Source: Gammaproteobacteria bacterium (GTDB taxonomy: Bacteria > Pseudomonadota > Gammaproteobacteria > Steroidobacterales > GCA-2729495). Taken from it: a stretch of 40,153 nucleotides of DNA. Both the position numbers and the translations under genes were made by a program. The stretch is taken from NCBI GenBank assembly GCA_024276095.1, contig JAJRXW010000232.1:1-40153 (forward strand), in the 5' to 3' direction. The notes under the pieces are model-generated. The model did not search any database, had not been told where the DNA came from, and saw nothing but the letters and a program-made list of their open reading frames with translations. This document shows positions 7,361 through 18,500 of the stretch, one piece after another. Within the stretch, counting starts at the first letter, position 1, and every line of letters begins with the position of its first letter.

Positions 7361-8073
7361 ATGAAACCACTCAGGACTGTTTTGGCTGGACTGCTGGCCG
7401 GGCTCTTTTTGGCCGTGCCTGCCCAGGCAGCTATCGTGATCGCTCCGGCAGTGACGGGTACCGTTGACGTTGTCGGTATGGTATCCAAGAATTTGATTTT
7501 ACGATGATGTCCAGTGTCACGGTCAATGGCACCGTGGCCAGTTATATGGGCAGTGACCTGACACCGGTCTGGGATTTCAGCTGGAACATGACTGCCGATG
7601 CCGACCCTTTTATCGATGGCATTTTCAGTTTTACCAACCTGACCGGTGCCACCCAGACCTTCAATGTGAGCCTTAATTTACCGGTATCACCGGCTTTCAG
7701 TCCCGGCCTCAAAAGCGGTGATCTGAGCTTTAGCTTCTCTGATTCCAATCTCAGTGGTGCGGCCAGTGTATCGAATATCGGCTGGACCGGGCTGATCGAC
7801 GGCTTGCCGGCGATGACGCTGTTTGCCAGCAGTGCCAACTGCACCGGCAGTGGGTGCAGTTTTGGTATTGGGCCTATCACCGATGGTCCTCTGTTGCATC
7901 CGGCGGGCGTTGCCAGCACGCTGGGCATCCTGCTCAACTTTGATCTCAGCGCCGGTGATACGGCAACATTCGATACTCGATTCGAGGTGACCGTGGTGCC
8001 TGTTCCGGCAGCATTCTGGTTGTTCGGTTCAGCGTTAGGAATGCTTGGCTGGATGCGTCGAAAGATACACTAA
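7361..8073 (+). CDS. PEP-CTERM-type sorted exported protein, broken by a frameshift near 7467-7505
   Basis: The gene is split over two frames. The first part (ATG 7361, stop 7505-7507) encodes a signal peptide, MKPLRTVLAGLLAGLFLA then VPAQA, plus ~25 residues. The second part (open from 7468, first ATG 7504, to 8073) encodes a threonine/serine-rich beta-type domain. It ends in VPVPAAFWLFGSALGMLGWM followed by RRKIH, a proline-alanine motif, TM helix and basic tail of the PEP-CTERM/VPLPA type recognised by exosortase. Neither piece makes sense alone: one has signal without body, the other body without signal. Restoring one base between 7467 and 7505 joins them into ~237 aa. Whether this is a real mutation or a sequence error cannot be told. 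The ATGA overlap at 7504 could permit re-initiation but would yield an unexported product. A strong terminator follows. Confidence 0.75.
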
Positions 8074-8097
8074 GACGTTTGCCTTACAGCAGTTTTC

Positions 8098-8124
8098 AAA
8101 AACCCGGCCCGGTGCCGGGTTTTT
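8098..8124 (+). terminator. Rho-independent terminator
   Basis: AAAAA, stem CCCGGC (8103-8108), loop CCGGT, stem GCCGGG (8114-8119), then TTTTT. It sits 24 nt after the PEP-CTERM stop and, with its flanking A-tract, could act on both strands. Confidence 0.85.
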
Positions 8125-8296
8125 CCTGTCCGTTGAAGTATCCACGTAGCAATCAGGTGCCCGGTTTCCGGGCGGGGCCAACTTCGGGCTATTTCATGTT
8201 ACGGTTTCGGCTGAACTTTATTCGTCAGCATACGTTCGACCGGAACGGCAAGCCGTCATGACGGGCGTTCGGCTGCGACAGATTGGGCCTGGCGTC

Positions 8297-9847
8297 ATGA
8301 ACAGAACCGTTTCGCTCATTTGCCTTGCAATGGCGGGATTGCTGTTCCTGGCCGGCTGTGGCCAGCAAAATGCACGCGGTTCCATTACTCGTGCACCGGA
8401 TATCGATGTGCAGCTGCACGCGCTGATCGATCAGCATGCGCTGACCGGCGACCCGAGTACCGGCCGCGACCTGCCGTCGATCCATGAGCCGCTGGCGCAA
8501 CTCGGCAAACAGTTGTTTTTCACCAAAGCGCTGGGCGGTGATCGCGATGTCGCTTGTGTTTCATGCCATCACCCGCTGCTCGGTGGCGGTGACGGCCTGT
8601 CCCTGTCAGTGGGAGTCGGTGCGGAAGACCCCGATGTTCTGGGTCCGGGGCGTCGCCATGACTACCGGGGGCGCGGAGCTGCCGATCCGGATGCCGACGG
8701 CGGGCCGAACGTGCCGCGCAATGCACCGACCACGTTCAATGTAGCGTTCTACGATGCGGTGCTGTTTCATGACGGACGTATCGAAAGTATCGGCCGGCTG
8801 CCGGGCCGCAATGGCGCCGGTTCCGGAATTATTACGCCGGACAGCCTGTTTCGCAGTGCGGACCCGGCTGCCGGTGCGAACCTCGTCGAAGCCCAGGCGC
8901 GGTTTCCGTTGATTTCCGAAAACGAGATGCTCGGCTTCGGATTTCCGCAGCGCCGCCGCGGGGATGCCCTGCGCGCGCATCTGTCCGGCAGGCTCGGTAA
9001 TTACGGCGCGGGCCGTGGTGAACTGGCGCATACCGGGTGGCTAACGGAGTTCCGCCGGGTCTTCGGCCGGCCGGAGGCGGATGCCGAGTCTTTGATTACA
9101 TTCGTGACGATCAACCGGGCGATTGCCGCGTATCAACGTTCCCAGGTTTTTGTCGATACGCCGTGGAAAAAATATGTCGAAGGCGATACCACTGCGCTGA
9201 GCGATCCGCAAAAACGCGGCGCGCTGCTGTTTCTCCGGACCCCGGAGCAGGGCGGCGCCGATTGCGCCCGTTGCCATGCAGGTGACTTTTTCACGGATGA
9301 GCGGTTTCATGTGCTGGCCATGCCGCAGATCGGCGCCGGCAAGACAAACGGCCCCTACCGGGATCACGACAACGGCCGCTTCAAGGTTTCGCAGCGGGCC
9401 AGGGACAAGTATGCATTTCGTACCCCGAGTTTGCTCAACGTCGCGGTGACCGGACCTTACTCGCACAGCGGCGCCTACGATTCGCTTCGCGACGTCGTAC
9501 GGCATCATCTGGATCCGGCGGCAGCGGTTGCGGGCTATGATTATTCGCTGCAGAGTCTGCGGCAGTTTTCCGGCACCGGTTTCAACTATCCGCACGCGCG
9601 CGAGAATACCGAGCGGGCGCTGGCGAAGCTGCTGGCGGATCGCGAGTCGGGGGCAGATAAAGGCACTGTCGTGGTATTGTCGGACGATCAGTTCGACGAT
9701 CTGATGGCCTTTCTGGATGCCCTGACGGATCCGTGTGTGACCGATCCGGCGTGCCTGGCGCCGTGGCTTCCGGATCCGGGCGACACCGGGCCCGACGGTC
9801 TGCGACTCGATGCGATCATTGCACGATACACGGAGGATGGACATTGA
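8297..9847 (+). CDS. Di-heme cytochrome c peroxidase/MauG-family lipoprotein
   Basis: 516 aa from the ATG at 8297; a 13-codon extension to 8258 would put polar residues before the signal and is unlikely. The N-terminus MNRTVSLICLAMAGLLFLAG then C is a lipoprotein signal. Two c-type heme motifs, CVSCH (87-91) and CARCH (323-327), match the two heme domains of the CCP/MauG family. Other family elements are RNAPTTFNVAFYDAVLFHDGR (~141-161), YAFRTPSLLNVAVTGPYSHSGAY and the LxxFLxALTD end. Such proteins reduce peroxide or oxidise protein or small-molecule substrates in the periplasm. It lies with an FG-GAP/UnbV protein whose start overlaps its stop, which points to a joint oxidative function rather than plain peroxide defence. 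Length is above classic CCP (~320-340 aa), nearer to the large MauG-like proteins. Confidence 0.92.
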   Translation: MNRTVSLICLAMAGLLFLAGCGQQNARGSITRAPDIDVQLHALIDQHALTGDPSTGRDLPSIHEPLAQLGKQLFFTKALGGDRDVACVSCHHPLLGGGDGLSLSVGVGAEDPDVLGPGRRHDYRGRGAADPDADGGPNVPRNAPTTFNVAFYDAVLFHDGRIESIGRLPGRNGAGSGIITPDSLFRSADPAAGANLVEAQARFPLISENEMLGFGFPQRRRGDALRAHLSGRLGNYGAGRGELAHTGWLTEFRRVFGRPEADAESLITFVTINRAIAAYQRSQVFVDTPWKKYVEGDTTALSDPQKRGALLFLRTPEQGGADCARCHAGDFFTDERFHVLAMPQIGAGKTNGPYRDHDNGRFKVSQRARDKYAFRTPSLLNVAVTGPYSHSGAYDSLRDVVRHHLDPAAAVAGYDYSLQSLRQFSGTGFNYPHARENTERALAKLLADRESGADKGTVVVLSDDQFDDLMAFLDALTDPCVTDPACLAPWLPDPGDTGPDGLRLDAIIARYTEDGH

Positions 9848-11571
9848 ACGACCGGCAAGGGGTTCCGGCTTCGGTGGACGCGGCCCGGATTCCACCTGAC
9901 CATATAATCCGCCGCCGGTGGCTGCCGGTGGTTATCGCCGCCGCCATCCTGCTGGCGGGCCACCGGGTGGCTGCGGGCGAACAACCGTTGTTCGTCGATG
10001 TCACGGCCGATGCCGGCCTTGACTACACGCACGGCGTCGATTTGCCGGAGAATCCGGAAACGGCGCAGCAGTTCTTCACGATGCAGTACAAGGTCATGGC
10101 AGGCGGCGTTGCGGCCGGCGACTATGACCGCGACGGGCGCATCGACCTGTACGTCGTGCGTGGTGCTGCGGGGCCGAACATGCTGTACCGCAACCTCGGC
10201 AACGGTCGGTTCGAGGACGTAGCAGCCGTTGCCGGCATTGCATTGGCCGGTGACTACAATGGCCCGGTGTTTGCCGATTATGACGGTGACGGGTATGTCG
10301 ATCTGTTCATCGGCGGCGTCGCCGGCACGGCTCCGGTTCTGGCCCGCAACCTCGGCAACGGCCGTTTTGAAAATGTGACCGAACGGTCCGGAATTCGCAT
10401 CGACCGTAATACCTTCTCTTCCTCGTTCGGCGATTATGACCTGGACGGCGACCTCGACCTGTTCGCCGCCCACTGGGACCTGCAAATCAAGGCTCCCGCC
10501 GGCCAGCACCTGTGGCGCAACGCCGGCGACGGAAGTTTCGAGGACGTTACTCTTTCAGCCGGGCTTCAGAGCCTCGTGCAACACAAGGGCCTGCCAAAGC
10601 CGACCGGGGATATATACACGTTCGGCGGCATATTTGCCGATCTCAACGATGACCGGTGGCCCGATCTGCTTGTTGCCGGCGATTTCAATACGTCGCGCGT
10701 TTTTGTCAATCAGGGCAACGGATCGTTCGTTGACGAGTCGGTTGCGGCTGTGTTGACGGATGAGAATGCGATGGGCATGGCCGCCGCGGACTACGATAAT
10801 GACGGCGATATCGACTGGTTCGTCAGCAGCGTATTCCATGGTGATGATATTCCGTACAATCCGACCCGTTATCGGTTCGGTTATACCGGGAACCGTTTAT
10901 ACCGTAACGACGGCAACGGGAAATTCACGGACGTGACCGATGCTGCGGGTGTGCGCAACGGCCTGTGGGGCTGGGGCGCCTGCTTTGCCGATTTCAACAA
11001 CGACGGGCATGTCGACCTGTTCCACGTGACCGGCATGGGCAATCCGGGTTCGGACTGGTGGCGCGAGGAATTTTTCTGGTTCCTGGACAACTCGTCGCGC
11101 CTGTTCATGGCGAATGGTGACGGAACGTTCACCGAGCAGGCCGTCAGCCTCGGTATCGCGGACAACGGCCAGGGTCGCGGTGTCGTTTGCTTTGACTACG
11201 ATCGCGACGGTGATGTGGATATCCTGATTGCCAATAATGGTCAGCCGCCGAAGCTGTATCGCAACCGGCTGGTCGAGCGGGATTCGAAGCAGGCGAACTA
11301 CCTGGTGGTTCAGCTGCACGGCCGGTCTCCGAACACACAGGCGATCGGCGCGCGGGTCACGGTTCGCACCGGGGCGGTAGTACAGACCCGCGAGATTCGC
11401 GCCGGGACGAATTACCTGTCACAGGATCCGGCCGAGGCGCACTTCGGGCTTGGCGCCGCCGGGCAAGTCGATGAAATCCGTATTGACTGGCCCGCTGCGG
11501 ATACGGAACCGACATTGCTCAATGACGTTGCTGCCAACCAGGTGCTGACGGCAGGCCCCCCGGCGAAGTAA
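9844..11571 (+). CDS. FG-GAP/VCBS repeat protein with C-terminal ASPIC/UnbV domain (CRTAC1-like)
   Basis: 575 aa with a TTG start at 9844; GGAGG lies 7 nt upstream and the start codon overlaps the preceding TGA. An N-terminal hydrophobic segment (WLPVVIAAAILLAGHRVAAG, ~27-46) exports the protein. At least seven FG-GAP/VCBS calcium-binding repeats follow, for example GDYDRDGRIDLYVV, ADYDGDGYVDLFIG, GDYDLDGDLDLFAA, ADYDNDGDIDWFVS, ADFNNDGHVDLFHV and FDYDRDGDVDILIA. They form a seven-bladed propeller similar to integrin alpha chains. The last ~100 residues are an ASPIC/UnbV domain (IGARVTVRTG, EIRAGTNYLSQDPAEAHFGL, DEIRIDWP). Bacterial CRTAC1-type proteins often sit beside di-heme peroxidases; their role is unclear. 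Translation is coupled to the peroxidase. Confidence 0.92.
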   Translation: MNDRQGVPASVDAARIPPDHIIRRRWLPVVIAAAILLAGHRVAAGEQPLFVDVTADAGLDYTHGVDLPENPETAQQFFTMQYKVMAGGVAAGDYDRDGRIDLYVVRGAAGPNMLYRNLGNGRFEDVAAVAGIALAGDYNGPVFADYDGDGYVDLFIGGVAGTAPVLARNLGNGRFENVTERSGIRIDRNTFSSSFGDYDLDGDLDLFAAHWDLQIKAPAGQHLWRNAGDGSFEDVTLSAGLQSLVQHKGLPKPTGDIYTFGGIFADLNDDRWPDLLVAGDFNTSRVFVNQGNGSFVDESVAAVLTDENAMGMAAADYDNDGDIDWFVSSVFHGDDIPYNPTRYRFGYTGNRLYRNDGNGKFTDVTDAAGVRNGLWGWGACFADFNNDGHVDLFHVTGMGNPGSDWWREEFFWFLDNSSRLFMANGDGTFTEQAVSLGIADNGQGRGVVCFDYDRDGDVDILIANNGQPPKLYRNRLVERDSKQANYLVVQLHGRSPNTQAIGARVTVRTGAVVQTREIRAGTNYLSQDPAEAHFGLGAAGQVDEIRIDWPAADTEPTLLNDVAANQVLTAGPPAK

Positions 11572-11693
11572 CGACGGCATGGAGGCCGGTCATGGCCCGA
11601 TGGGTGCGTGCGGCGAAATATGGCGACTGGGTCATGACCCGCCGCCGGGCGGTGCATGTATACTCCGGCCATCCGTCCGCCGAGCCCGATGCA

Positions 11694-12401
11694 ATGATCG
11701 ACAACCGCTGTAGCCGAGTATGTTTTGTATTGTTAATGCTCTTCATCCTGTCAGCCTGTGACAGTGGCACGTTGTTCGATGCCAGGCCGCAGCCGGGAGC
11801 GGCCCCGGGGCAGCGGGTCGGTACCGGACCCGATTTTGCCGGCCTGATCGATCGGCTCAAGCCAACCGTCCTGAATATTCGGGCCGGCGGAGTGACCCGG
11901 GGCAGCGCTTTTGTCGTTCATCGTGACGGATACCTTTTGACGGCTTTGCACGTCGTGAACGCTCAACAGGCGCTGGAAGTAACGTTCGATTCCACCCGCT
12001 TTGAAGAGGTTGTCGTGGTTTCCCGGGATGAAGCGAGCGATCTTGCCCTGTTGAAGGTCAATGCCGGCCAGGACTGGCAGGTCCTGGATATCGATGCCGG
12101 CCGCGATGTCCGGCTGGGTGAATGGCTGGTCGTTCTCGGTAACCCCTTCGGCCAGGGGCTGACCGCGAGTGTCGGTGTGGTGGGATCGGCCGGCAATGCA
12201 CTGGGCGGGATGAACGAAGCCGGCTGGATACAAACCGATGCCTCCGTGAACCCCGGTAACTCGGGCGGGCCTGTCGTCGACAGCCGCGGACAGGTTATCG
12301 GGGTTGCCACCGCCCGCATATCGCTTGGTCCCGGCGTCGGTTTTATTGTGCCGATCGAATCCGGCCGCCGTTTGCTGAACGATGTGTTGACCGGGCAGTA
12401 A
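11694..12401 (+). CDS. Trypsin-like (DegP/HtrA-type protease domain) serine protease lipoprotein without PDZ domain
   Basis: 235 aa from the ATG at 11694; upstream in-frame ATGs would add 34 hydrophilic residues before the signal. The signal MIDNRCSRVCFVLLMLFILSA is followed by Cys22 (lipobox LSAC). The catalytic triad is visible: His86 in TALHVV, Asp116 in SDLALLKV, Ser190 in NPGNSGGPV. The sequence stops soon after the protease fold, so the PDZ domains of DegP/DegS are missing, meaning it should not be a sensor-type regulator like DegS. Probably an outer-membrane or periplasmic housekeeping or activation protease. It follows the peroxidase/UnbV pair by 122 bp; a TATACT hexamer in this gap (11659 region) might give it its own promoter. 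Confidence 0.9.
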   Translation: MIDNRCSRVCFVLLMLFILSACDSGTLFDARPQPGAAPGQRVGTGPDFAGLIDRLKPTVLNIRAGGVTRGSAFVVHRDGYLLTALHVVNAQQALEVTFDSTRFEEVVVVSRDEASDLALLKVNAGQDWQVLDIDAGRDVRLGEWLVVLGNPFGQGLTASVGVVGSAGNALGGMNEAGWIQTDASVNPGNSGGPVVDSRGQVIGVATARISLGPGVGFIVPIESGRRLLNDVLTGQ

Positions 12402-12479
12402 GCGCGAACCTTGTTTTCATCGCGGCGGTGCCCCGGCCGCTGCAGCTCACGCAGTATCGAAATGCTGGACCCCGAAGCA

Positions 12480-12507
12480 GGCCGGGAAGCCATGCGGCTT
12501 CCCGGCC
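12480..12507. terminator. Perfect 12-bp hairpin between convergent genes
   Basis: GGCCGGGAAGCC (12480-12491), loop ATGC, GGCTTCCCGGCC (12496-12507). It lies between the plus-strand protease and the minus-strand giant gene, 8 nt from the latter's stop, and could stop transcription in both directions. No T-tract follows on either strand, so it may work through pausing or mRNA 3'-end protection. Confidence 0.6.
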
Positions 12508-12515
12508 ATTGCCGG

Positions 12516-15500
12516 TTACGGCGTGAAGTTGAAAAGATCGAATGCCCAGGTTCCGGTATCCAGGTTATGTACCAGGATCAGCACCGGTTGCGGGAAGCAG
12601 ACAAAGCCGCTGCACGTAATCACCGAATTGAAGCCGGCCGGATAGACCAGTTCGACGCATGTCGAGCTTGAACTGAGTATGCAGCTCGGGAATACGCTTG
12701 ACGGTAACTGGTTGGCCGTTTCGGCGGCTTCACCGGCGGCTTCCATTGCATCGACAACGCCCTCGAAAAACTCCCAGACATCGTCCAGGTCCTCGATGCT
12801 GCTCGGATCCAGTGCGCTGAACACGCCCTCTACGGCCGCGATGGCCGCCGAACCCACAAGGAAGACATCGCTGCGTTCCGGCAGGGTTCGATTCGCACCG
12901 TTGACCTCGATGACGCTTCCGCCTGCATTGAATACATGGAACGAAAGGCTGGCGCCGGTAATGATGCCGGGCAGGTTCATGTTATTGACGAACTGGTTCA
13001 GCAGGCCGTCGATAGCCAGGATGGCTGCCACCCTGGCCAGATCGTGCAGGATCGGGCCGTAGACATCCGTGACGATTCTCATCTGGATCTGTACGGCGAC
13101 GGACATGCCGGCCAGCGAGAAGAATGCCGGTTGCCGGTTCGCATAATACGCACCGGGCACCATCGGCTGGCCTGCCATGAGCTGTTGCGGGTCTGCCAAC
13201 TGCCGGTAAAAGTCCGCTGGCGTCTGCGCATCCGCTACCCCGATGCCCGAGCCGACGAGTTCGGCCTCGAAGCGGTCAACCACTGCGTACAGGTGCTGCG
13301 GGAACACCACTGCGTACAGGTAATTCACCAGCCCGGCTGCCTCTACCCAGCCATTGGGCGACGGGTTCAGGGCGTTGAGCTGATCGAGCAGGGCCTGCAG
13401 CTCCGCGTTGAGCTGGTTCATCCTGGCTTCATCGTCAATGGGGCCGGTCGCATTCAACGAAGCATAGAATGCGCTGGTCTCCTGCAGTTTTACGACGATG
13501 TTGTTCAGGACGATCTGCAACGTTGCATCATCGGCCGTCTGCGGGTAGCCGTTGGCCGCCAGTTGCGCGGTTGTCGGCAGGAAGCCGCCTTCCGGCGCAA
13601 AGACCGTCGAACGTCTCATGGCAGTCCTGTTCACCGCGTTGCGTGCGCTGCGCATGGCGTCCAGGGCTGACTGTACGCCGGCAATGTCACCTGTGGCCAG
13701 TGATTCCGCCAGTGCTTCAGCGCTGGCGGCGATGCCGTTCATCGAAGTCGACAGCCCGCCGTACAGCGCTTTTTGTCCGGACGTTGCAGCCGGCCGATAG
13801 ATGAGGAAGTCGGCGCTTGCAGTGGCCGTGTCGCCATCGACGGTGACGGTGACGGTATAGACGCCGCGGGTATCGGCACTCGTCAAGATCACACCGCCCG
13901 ACTCGGTCGGCAGGGTACCGCTGGCTTCACCGGCAGCGAACGTGATCGAATAGGTGACCGGCGGCATGGGTGTCATTGGCACGCCGTCGCCGTCGATGAC
14001 CTCCGGTATCAGCGTAATCGGATCGCCTGCGGTGATCGCTGAAGTGCTCAGCGCCAGCGTGACCGACAGACCGGCTGCCGGGCCGGTCGAGACCTCCATG
14101 TCTACGCCACTGCCCTCGGACACGATCGTGCCTGCCACCGGGTTCTGACTGATGACGTCACCTGCCGGCACCGTGTCGGAGCTGGCTGTACTGACCGTAC
14201 CAACGGTCAGGCCGGCACCGGTGATGGCTGCTTCCGCCGCGACCTGGGTAAGACCGACGACGCCAGGTACCGGAACCTGTACCGGGCCCAGTGAAACTAC
14301 GATATTGACGGCGCTGTTACTCGCGGCCAGCACACCCGCAACCGGATCCTGGCTGATGACATCGCCTGCCGGAACCGTGCTGGAATTGCTGGTGCTGACT
14401 GTGCCGACCGTCAGCCCGGCACCGAGGATATTCGCGGAAGCATTCGCCTGGGACAGGCCCACGACGTTGGGCACCGCGATATCCGGCGCGCCCAGCGATA
14501 CGGTCAGGTTGACCGCACTGCCTTCATCGACCGTTGTGCCGCCAACCGGATTCTGGCTGATGACTTCACCGGCCGGAATCGTATCGCTGTTGATGGTCGT
14601 CACCGTGCCGACCGTCAGGTTTGCACCGACGATGGCAGCTTCGGCCGTTGCCTGCGTCATGCCGACGACATCGGGCACACTGACCTGTACAGGACCGAGC
14701 GATACGACGAACGATACGGCCGACTGTTCGTCGACAGTCGTGCCGCCGATCGGATTCTGGCTGATCACGTCGCCGGCGGGCACGGTCGGGTTGTTCTGTT
14801 GCGTGATCGCACCGACCGTCAGGCTCGCACCGGTGATAGCAGCTTCGGCTGTCGCCTGAGCCAGGCCGACGATATTGGGCACACTAACCTGTACGGGACC
14901 GAGCGATACGACGAACGATACGGCCGACTGTTCGTCGACAGTCGTACCGCCAGCCGGGTTCTGGCTGATCACGTCGCCGGCCGGCACGGTCAGGCTGTTT
15001 TGTTGTGTAACAGCTCCAACCGTCAGATTAGCGGCGGTTATCGCCGCTTGTGCATTTGCCTGCGACTGACCGACGACATCGGGCACGCTGACCTGCACCG
15101 GGCCAAGCGACACGACGAGATTGACCGGTGACGCGCTGTTGACGGTGGTACCGCCGGCCGGGTCCTGGCTGATCACTTCGCCGGCCGGCACCACCAGGCT
15201 GTTCTGCGTGGTGATGACCCCGACGGCGAGTTCTGCCGCGCTGATAGCCGCTTCGGCCTGTAGCTGCTGCAACCCGACGACGTCAGGTACCGTGACCTGC
15301 GGAGGCCCAAGCGATACAACCAGGCTGATCGTTGCTCCGGACAGCAGCAGGCTGCCGGCGCCGGGGCTCTGGTTGATCACCGTGCCCTGCGGCACCGTGC
15401 TGCTCAACTGCTCCGTGATCGTGCCGACCACGAATCCGGCACTGACGATCGCTGCTTCGGCATCCGCCTGACTCTGGCCGATGACATTCGGCGCCGGGAA

Positions 15501-18500
15501 GGTCACCGGGCCGAGCGATATGACGATGTCGACCGGCGTGCCGAGCACGACAACCGTACCGCCGACCGGGCTCTGGCCGATCACGGCGCCGGCCGGAACG
15601 GTGTTGCTGTTCTGGGTGCCGACTGTGCCAACCGTCAGGGCTGCTGCGATGATTGCCGCCTCGGCATCCGCCTGGGTCTGGCCAAGCACGTCAGGTACCG
15701 CCGTGGTTTGCGGACCGAGTGAAACCACCAGGTCGATTGCGCTGCCCAGTGTGACGAGCAGGCCGCCAATCGGGTCCTGGCCGATCACATTGCCGGCGGG
15801 TACCGCGTTGCTGTTCTGTGTCGTGACCGTGCCGATTGCCAGGCCGGCGCCGATAATCGCCGCCTCGGCATCCGCCTGCGTCTGGCCGATGACGTCTGGT
15901 GCCTCGATCCGCACCGGGCCTGTCGAGACGACGATGTTGACAATCGAACCTTCCCTGACCCGCGAACCGGCCGGCGGATTCTGGCTGATCACCAGGCCTT
16001 CAGGCACTGCGTCGCTCGGTACGAGGCTGGTCTGGCCCAGGGTCAGCAGTTCGTCTGCCAGCGCATTCGCTGCTTCGCTTGCGGTGATGTTGGTGACATC
16101 CGGTACCGTCGCCAGGCTCGCACGTGCGCGCCGGCTGGTTTGCGGCGTTCCGAACGCCGCCAGGCTCGAGTCGCAAATTGCCATACCGTCCGCATCGAGC
16201 GGCGTTACCCGGTACCAGTATGTCTGGCCGTTGGTCAGACCCTTGTCGAGGAAGGTCGCATAACTGGTGACGACATTGCTCCGCAGGATCGACAGGCCGC
16301 GTGCTGCGCCGTCTGTGCTGCGATAGATGTCGTAGCTCGCAGCGCCCGGGACCGGGCTCCAGACCAGCTGGTTCTTGCCCGGCTTGGAGCGTACTTTGAT
16401 CGGCCCCATGCAGCCACAGTCGGCTACATCGACGCGCGTGAAGTCCGTGTTGGTCAGGTTTGGCGACTGCGCGATCGGGAAAGCCAGCGCCGTGTTGTCA
16501 GACACGCGCAAACCGATATCGCGTTCGCCCGGCACCGGGAAGCTGATCGTTGGTGTGGCACCGCTCGCCTCGCCGAAGTCGAACGGGCTGACGCCGTCGA
16601 GTTCCCACTCATAGCCGGTGATGGTGTCAAACGGCGGTGCGCCGGATTCACTCGTGCCTTCATCGACATCGAATGAGTCTGAGCCGTCTGCCTGGAAGTC
16701 CTCGTTGGCGCAGACCAGGTACGGTCCACCGGCCACCGCTGTCGGCGGCCGCGGTGGCACGGTGATCTCGATGAGCACGATATCATCGTCGAACCGCGCC
16801 GGTACGTTGTCGTCGGTCACGCGCAGCGTGACCGGGAATGAACAGGGGATCGGCAGCGTTGCGCACGGGAAGTTGTGGGTCGCAAACACACCGCTGGCGT
16901 CAAAGGTGCCGTCGTTGTCGAAGTCCCACTGGTAGTTCACCAGTGAGCGTGCCGGGTCCTGGTGGAACGAGGCCGAGGCATCGAAGCCGATCGGCACATC
17001 TGCTGCGCCCGGGTTCGGGTTGGCGGCCGCGCGTGCGACCGGACCGGCCTGGAACAGCGTGCGGGTCAGGATCTGTGTTGCCCACGATGTGTTGTGTTCG
17101 TCCTGGTTGCTGCCCTGCGAATTGCCGGGCCTGTCCGTGAACATGCCGATGTTGACGCCGGTCGTGGTCTGAAAGTCCACCACGGTCCGGGCCAGGCCGA
17201 TGGCCGGGTCCGAGTACCAGTCCAGTGGCGCCAGCGCAGGCCCGCAGCCCGTGGTGCCGCCGTTCGGCCCGCAGCCGACCGAATTGTTGTCGCCGATGAT
17301 CACCACCTCGGAAGGCACCGCCGTGCGCATCGCCTTGGCGAAGTTGAACATCGCGTAGTAGTAATTGCGGAAGTTGTTGCCGGCGATCGGCTGGCCGAAA
17401 TGCCGCCGGAAGTAATTCTCGGTACGCACCCAGCGTTCGTCAGGCGTCGTTGAGGTGGTTGCCTCGATGTCGTCCATCGCCATCTGCACCATTGCGGCAC
17501 CGGTCACGCCGAAGGGGCCCCAGACCGGGTTCGGTGAGTTCGTATAGCCATGCCGGCCATCGTTGTTGCTGGTGTCGCTTTCCGTATCGGTCAGTTCCAG
17601 ACCGCCCGGGTTGCGGTCCTTGACCCATTGGGGCACCGTTGCGCCGAATACTTCCTCGGCTGCCAGCAGCCCGATCGCTGCCCAGCCGGATACCGAGTTG
17701 TCGATGTTGCCGGTCGTGTTGTTCCACGGGCTGTAATGCCAGCCGGAGCGGCTGAAGTTGTCGCCCTGTCCCCACGCGTAGTAATCCACCATGTCCTGGA
17801 TGATTTCGCCATAGGTCCGCCCGACCACGTTCGCCGGCCCGGTGACCGCTACCGCGTCCGGGGTGCCCGAGGCGATGATCGCATCCATGACCATGCCGCC
17901 CTGGTAGTTCGGCTGCGTGCCGTTGACGTACACGCCAATGCCGTTGCCGTTGGCGTCCGGGTCGTCCGGCAAGCCGGCCGGCCGGCCGAAAGTTTGCGGG
18001 CCGATTGCCCGGGTTGCCAGGCTCGCGATAGCGTACTTCAGGCCCCGCGCCACGGTCTCTGTGTAAGGACTGCTTGCCGGGCCCGTCTCCAGGTAGCCGT
18101 TTGCCTCGAAAGCGTTGATGACCGCCGAGGTCGATGAGTTCTGTGCCGTGCCGCCGGTCTGCGGGAAATTCCAGCGCGTCATCGGGATCGCCCCGGCCGT
18201 TGTCGAACCGTTACCCTGTGTGGCCCGGCCGTCGAAGCGGAACTGGTTGCGATGCATGAACCACAGCGCTTCATCGATTGCCGCGTTGACTTCGACCGGT
18301 AGCGTCTTGTCGCGGATCTCGGTGCGGTATACCGCCGAGACCGGCGCATCGATGCCGTTGTCGACTGTCAGTGTCGCCAAAATGATATCGCCGTCCTGAC
18401 CGATATAGGTGTGCTCGATCCAGATGGCATGAGGCGGCGTAAACCCGACATCGTCGGTTTGAAAAAAGGAGGTGGGGAGTGGATCGACCGTGCCGGATAC

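Noticed and set aside
6560-7507. Long plus-strand open frame ending in a signal-peptide-like stretch
   Set aside because: Most of it is antisense to the toxin-antitoxin genes; only the last ~48 codons, from 7361, are real (signal of the PEP-CTERM gene).
9041-9895. Minus-strand open frame of ~284 codons over the peroxidase gene
   Set aside because: Antisense to a well-supported gene with two heme motifs; arginine-rich composition typical of a shadow frame.
14080-16115. CRISPR-like array
   Set aside because: The period is 204 bp, the units are coding and in frame, and there are no short repeat/unique spacer units.
13773-16676. Several long plus-strand open frames opposite the PASTA array
   Set aside because: They are periodic mirror images of the tandem repeats, have no ribosome sites and no family character.
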